This document shows positions 6,045-6,900 of a stretch of 6,900 bases of DNA, in pieces. Every line of letters begins with the position of its first letter. Positions within the stretch are counted from its first letter, which is position 1. Made by a program: the position numbers and the translations under genes. The stretch comes from Hyphomicrobiales bacterium. GTDB lineage: Bacteria; Pseudomonadota; Alphaproteobacteria; Rhizobiales; JAJFHB01. The notes below the pieces were generated by a model that ran no database searches, had not been told where the DNA came from, and was given only the letters and a program-made list of their open reading frames with translations. The DNA lies in NCBI GenBank assembly GCA_021775795.1, contig JAJFHB010000501.1:1-6900 (forward strand), in the 5' to 3' direction.

Positions 6045-6900
6045 CTACACCGCGGCAGCGTCGGCCGTTTCGCTGTGTGGTTGTACTTCGGCCATATAGT
6101 CTTCCCAAAGCGTGCGGGTTATTTCACCGGGTGTGAATTTGTGTTCGCCAATTTCCGAGACCGGCGTTACTTCCGCGGCAGTGCCGACAATGAAGCACTG
6201 CTCAAAATCTGCCATTTCCTCTGGTTTGATGGCGCGCTCGACAACTTTGAGCTGACGTTTCTTGGCAAGGCCGATCACTGTCCTGCGGGTAATGCCATCG
6301 AGGAAACAATCCGGTGTTGGCGTGTGCAGGGTGCCTTCCGCATCGATGAAGAAAACGTTGGCGCCCGTGCATTCTGCAATGAGGCCGCGGTAATCATACA
6401 TGAGGGCGTCATCATATCCCTTTCTCTCGGCGGCATGCTTAGAGAGGGTACAGATCATGTAGAGGCCGGCCGCCTTGCTGTCGCAGGGAATCGTTGCCGG
6501 GTCGGGCCGCCGCCATTTTGCGATGTCGAGACGGATACCTTTCAGACGCTGTTCGGGATCGAAGTAGCTTGGCCATTCCCACACAGCGATAGCAACATTG
6601 ATCCGCGTATCCTGAGCCGAAACGCCCATCATTTCAGAGCCGCGCCAGGCAACCGGACGGATATAGGCATCCTGATATCCCTGTGTCGCCAGGGTTTGGC
6701 GGCAGGCTTCGTCAATCTCTTCCACCGTAAAGGGGATTTCCATATCCATTACAGAGGCCGAGTAGAACAGCCTTTCGGTGTGCTCGCGAAGCTTGAAAAT
6801 TTCGCCACCATAGGCGCGCTCGCCTTCGAAGACGGAGCTTGCATAGTGGAGGGCGTGCGACAGCACGTGCAGATTTGCATCGCCCCAAGGCACCATGTCT
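6045..6900 (-). CDS. ilvE: Branched-chain amino acid aminotransferase, N-terminus outside window
   Basis: This PLP enzyme (fold type IV, class IV aminotransferase) exchanges the amino group between Leu, Ile or Val and 2-oxoglutarate, the last step of branched-chain amino acid synthesis, in the cytoplasm. The visible part reads D-MVPWGDANLHVLSHALHY then SSVFEGERAYGG, FKLREHTERL and YIRPVAWRG. The PLP-binding lysine is in CDSKAAGLY (Lys at about residue 141 counted from the MVPW Met), and the glutamate contacting the PLP ring nitrogen is in IAECTGANVFF (about 175). GITRRTVIGLA (201-211) and FIVGTAAEVTPV (235-246) complete the cofactor phosphate and substrate side. The Met at 6896 is not the start: relatives have roughly 15 more residues (a 'DGxMVPW' lead-in), and the frame stays open with an Asp codon at 6897-6899 to the window edge. 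The C-terminus is complete. D-amino acid transaminase and 4-amino-4-deoxychorismate lyase share the fold, but the ERAYGG and TAAEVTPV segments favour IlvE. Confidence 0.93.
   Translation of the reverse strand, partial: DMVPWGDANLHVLSHALHYASSVFEGERAYGGEIFKLREHTERLFYSASVMDMEIPFTVEEIDEACRQTLATQGYQDAYIRPVAWRGSEMMGVSAQDTRINVAIAVWEWPSYFDPEQRLKGIRLDIAKWRRPDPATIPCDSKAAGLYMICTLSKHAAERKGYDDALMYDYRGLIAECTGANVFFIDAEGTLHTPTPDCFLDGITRRTVIGLAKKRQLKVVERAIKPEEMADFEQCFIVGTAAEVTPVSEIGEHKFTPGEITRTLWEDYMAEVQPHSETADAAAV

Overview
The window looks like ordinary chromosomal DNA from an alphaproteobacterium. The evidence is the style of its proteins: a DUF900-type alpha/beta hydrolase with the 'HKPG...HVxL' lead-in, an IlvE of the 'HALHY..SVFEGERAYGG' type, and a YcbB-type L,D-transpeptidase. 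Base composition is moderately GC-rich and codon use looks even throughout. I see no insertion sequence, phage gene, CRISPR array, tRNA or rRNA. The genus cannot be settled from sequence alone.

Layout, left to right. (1) Positions 1-1026, + strand: 3' part of a DUF900-type alpha/beta hydrolase that begins left of the window. Its nucleophile serine is glycine and its usual catalytic histidine region is lost, so it looks like a pseudo-enzyme, and it carries an extra helical C-terminal module. (2) Positions 1061-1693, - strand: a class I SAM-dependent methyltransferase. (3) Positions 1768-2691, + strand: a LysR-family regulator, divergent from the methyltransferase. The 74-bp gap and the LysR start hold a perfect 14-bp palindrome and a related upstream site. 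(4) Positions 2776-4038, - strand: a 12-helix MFS transporter, convergent with LysR. (5) Positions 4039-4195: a gap with two inverted repeats. (6) Positions 4196-5830, - strand: a secreted YcbB-type L,D-transpeptidase with a peptidoglycan-binding domain and intact catalytic Cys and His, preceded by a plausible sigma-70 promoter. (7) Positions 5984-6013: a strong intrinsic terminator serving the gene to its right. (8) Positions 6045-6900, - strand: branched-chain aminotransferase IlvE, cut by the right edge just before its N-terminus.

How they work together: only the methyltransferase/LysR pair is arranged like a regulatory unit, with the LysR protein probably controlling the methyltransferase and itself. 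IlvE and the L,D-transpeptidase run in the same direction but a strong terminator and a separate promoter lie between them, so they are probably independent transcripts. The MFS gene runs the same way as the transpeptidase, with a 157-bp hairpin-containing spacer. I found no convincing new multi-gene system. The most noteworthy item is the apparently inactive hydrolase with its added C-terminal module.
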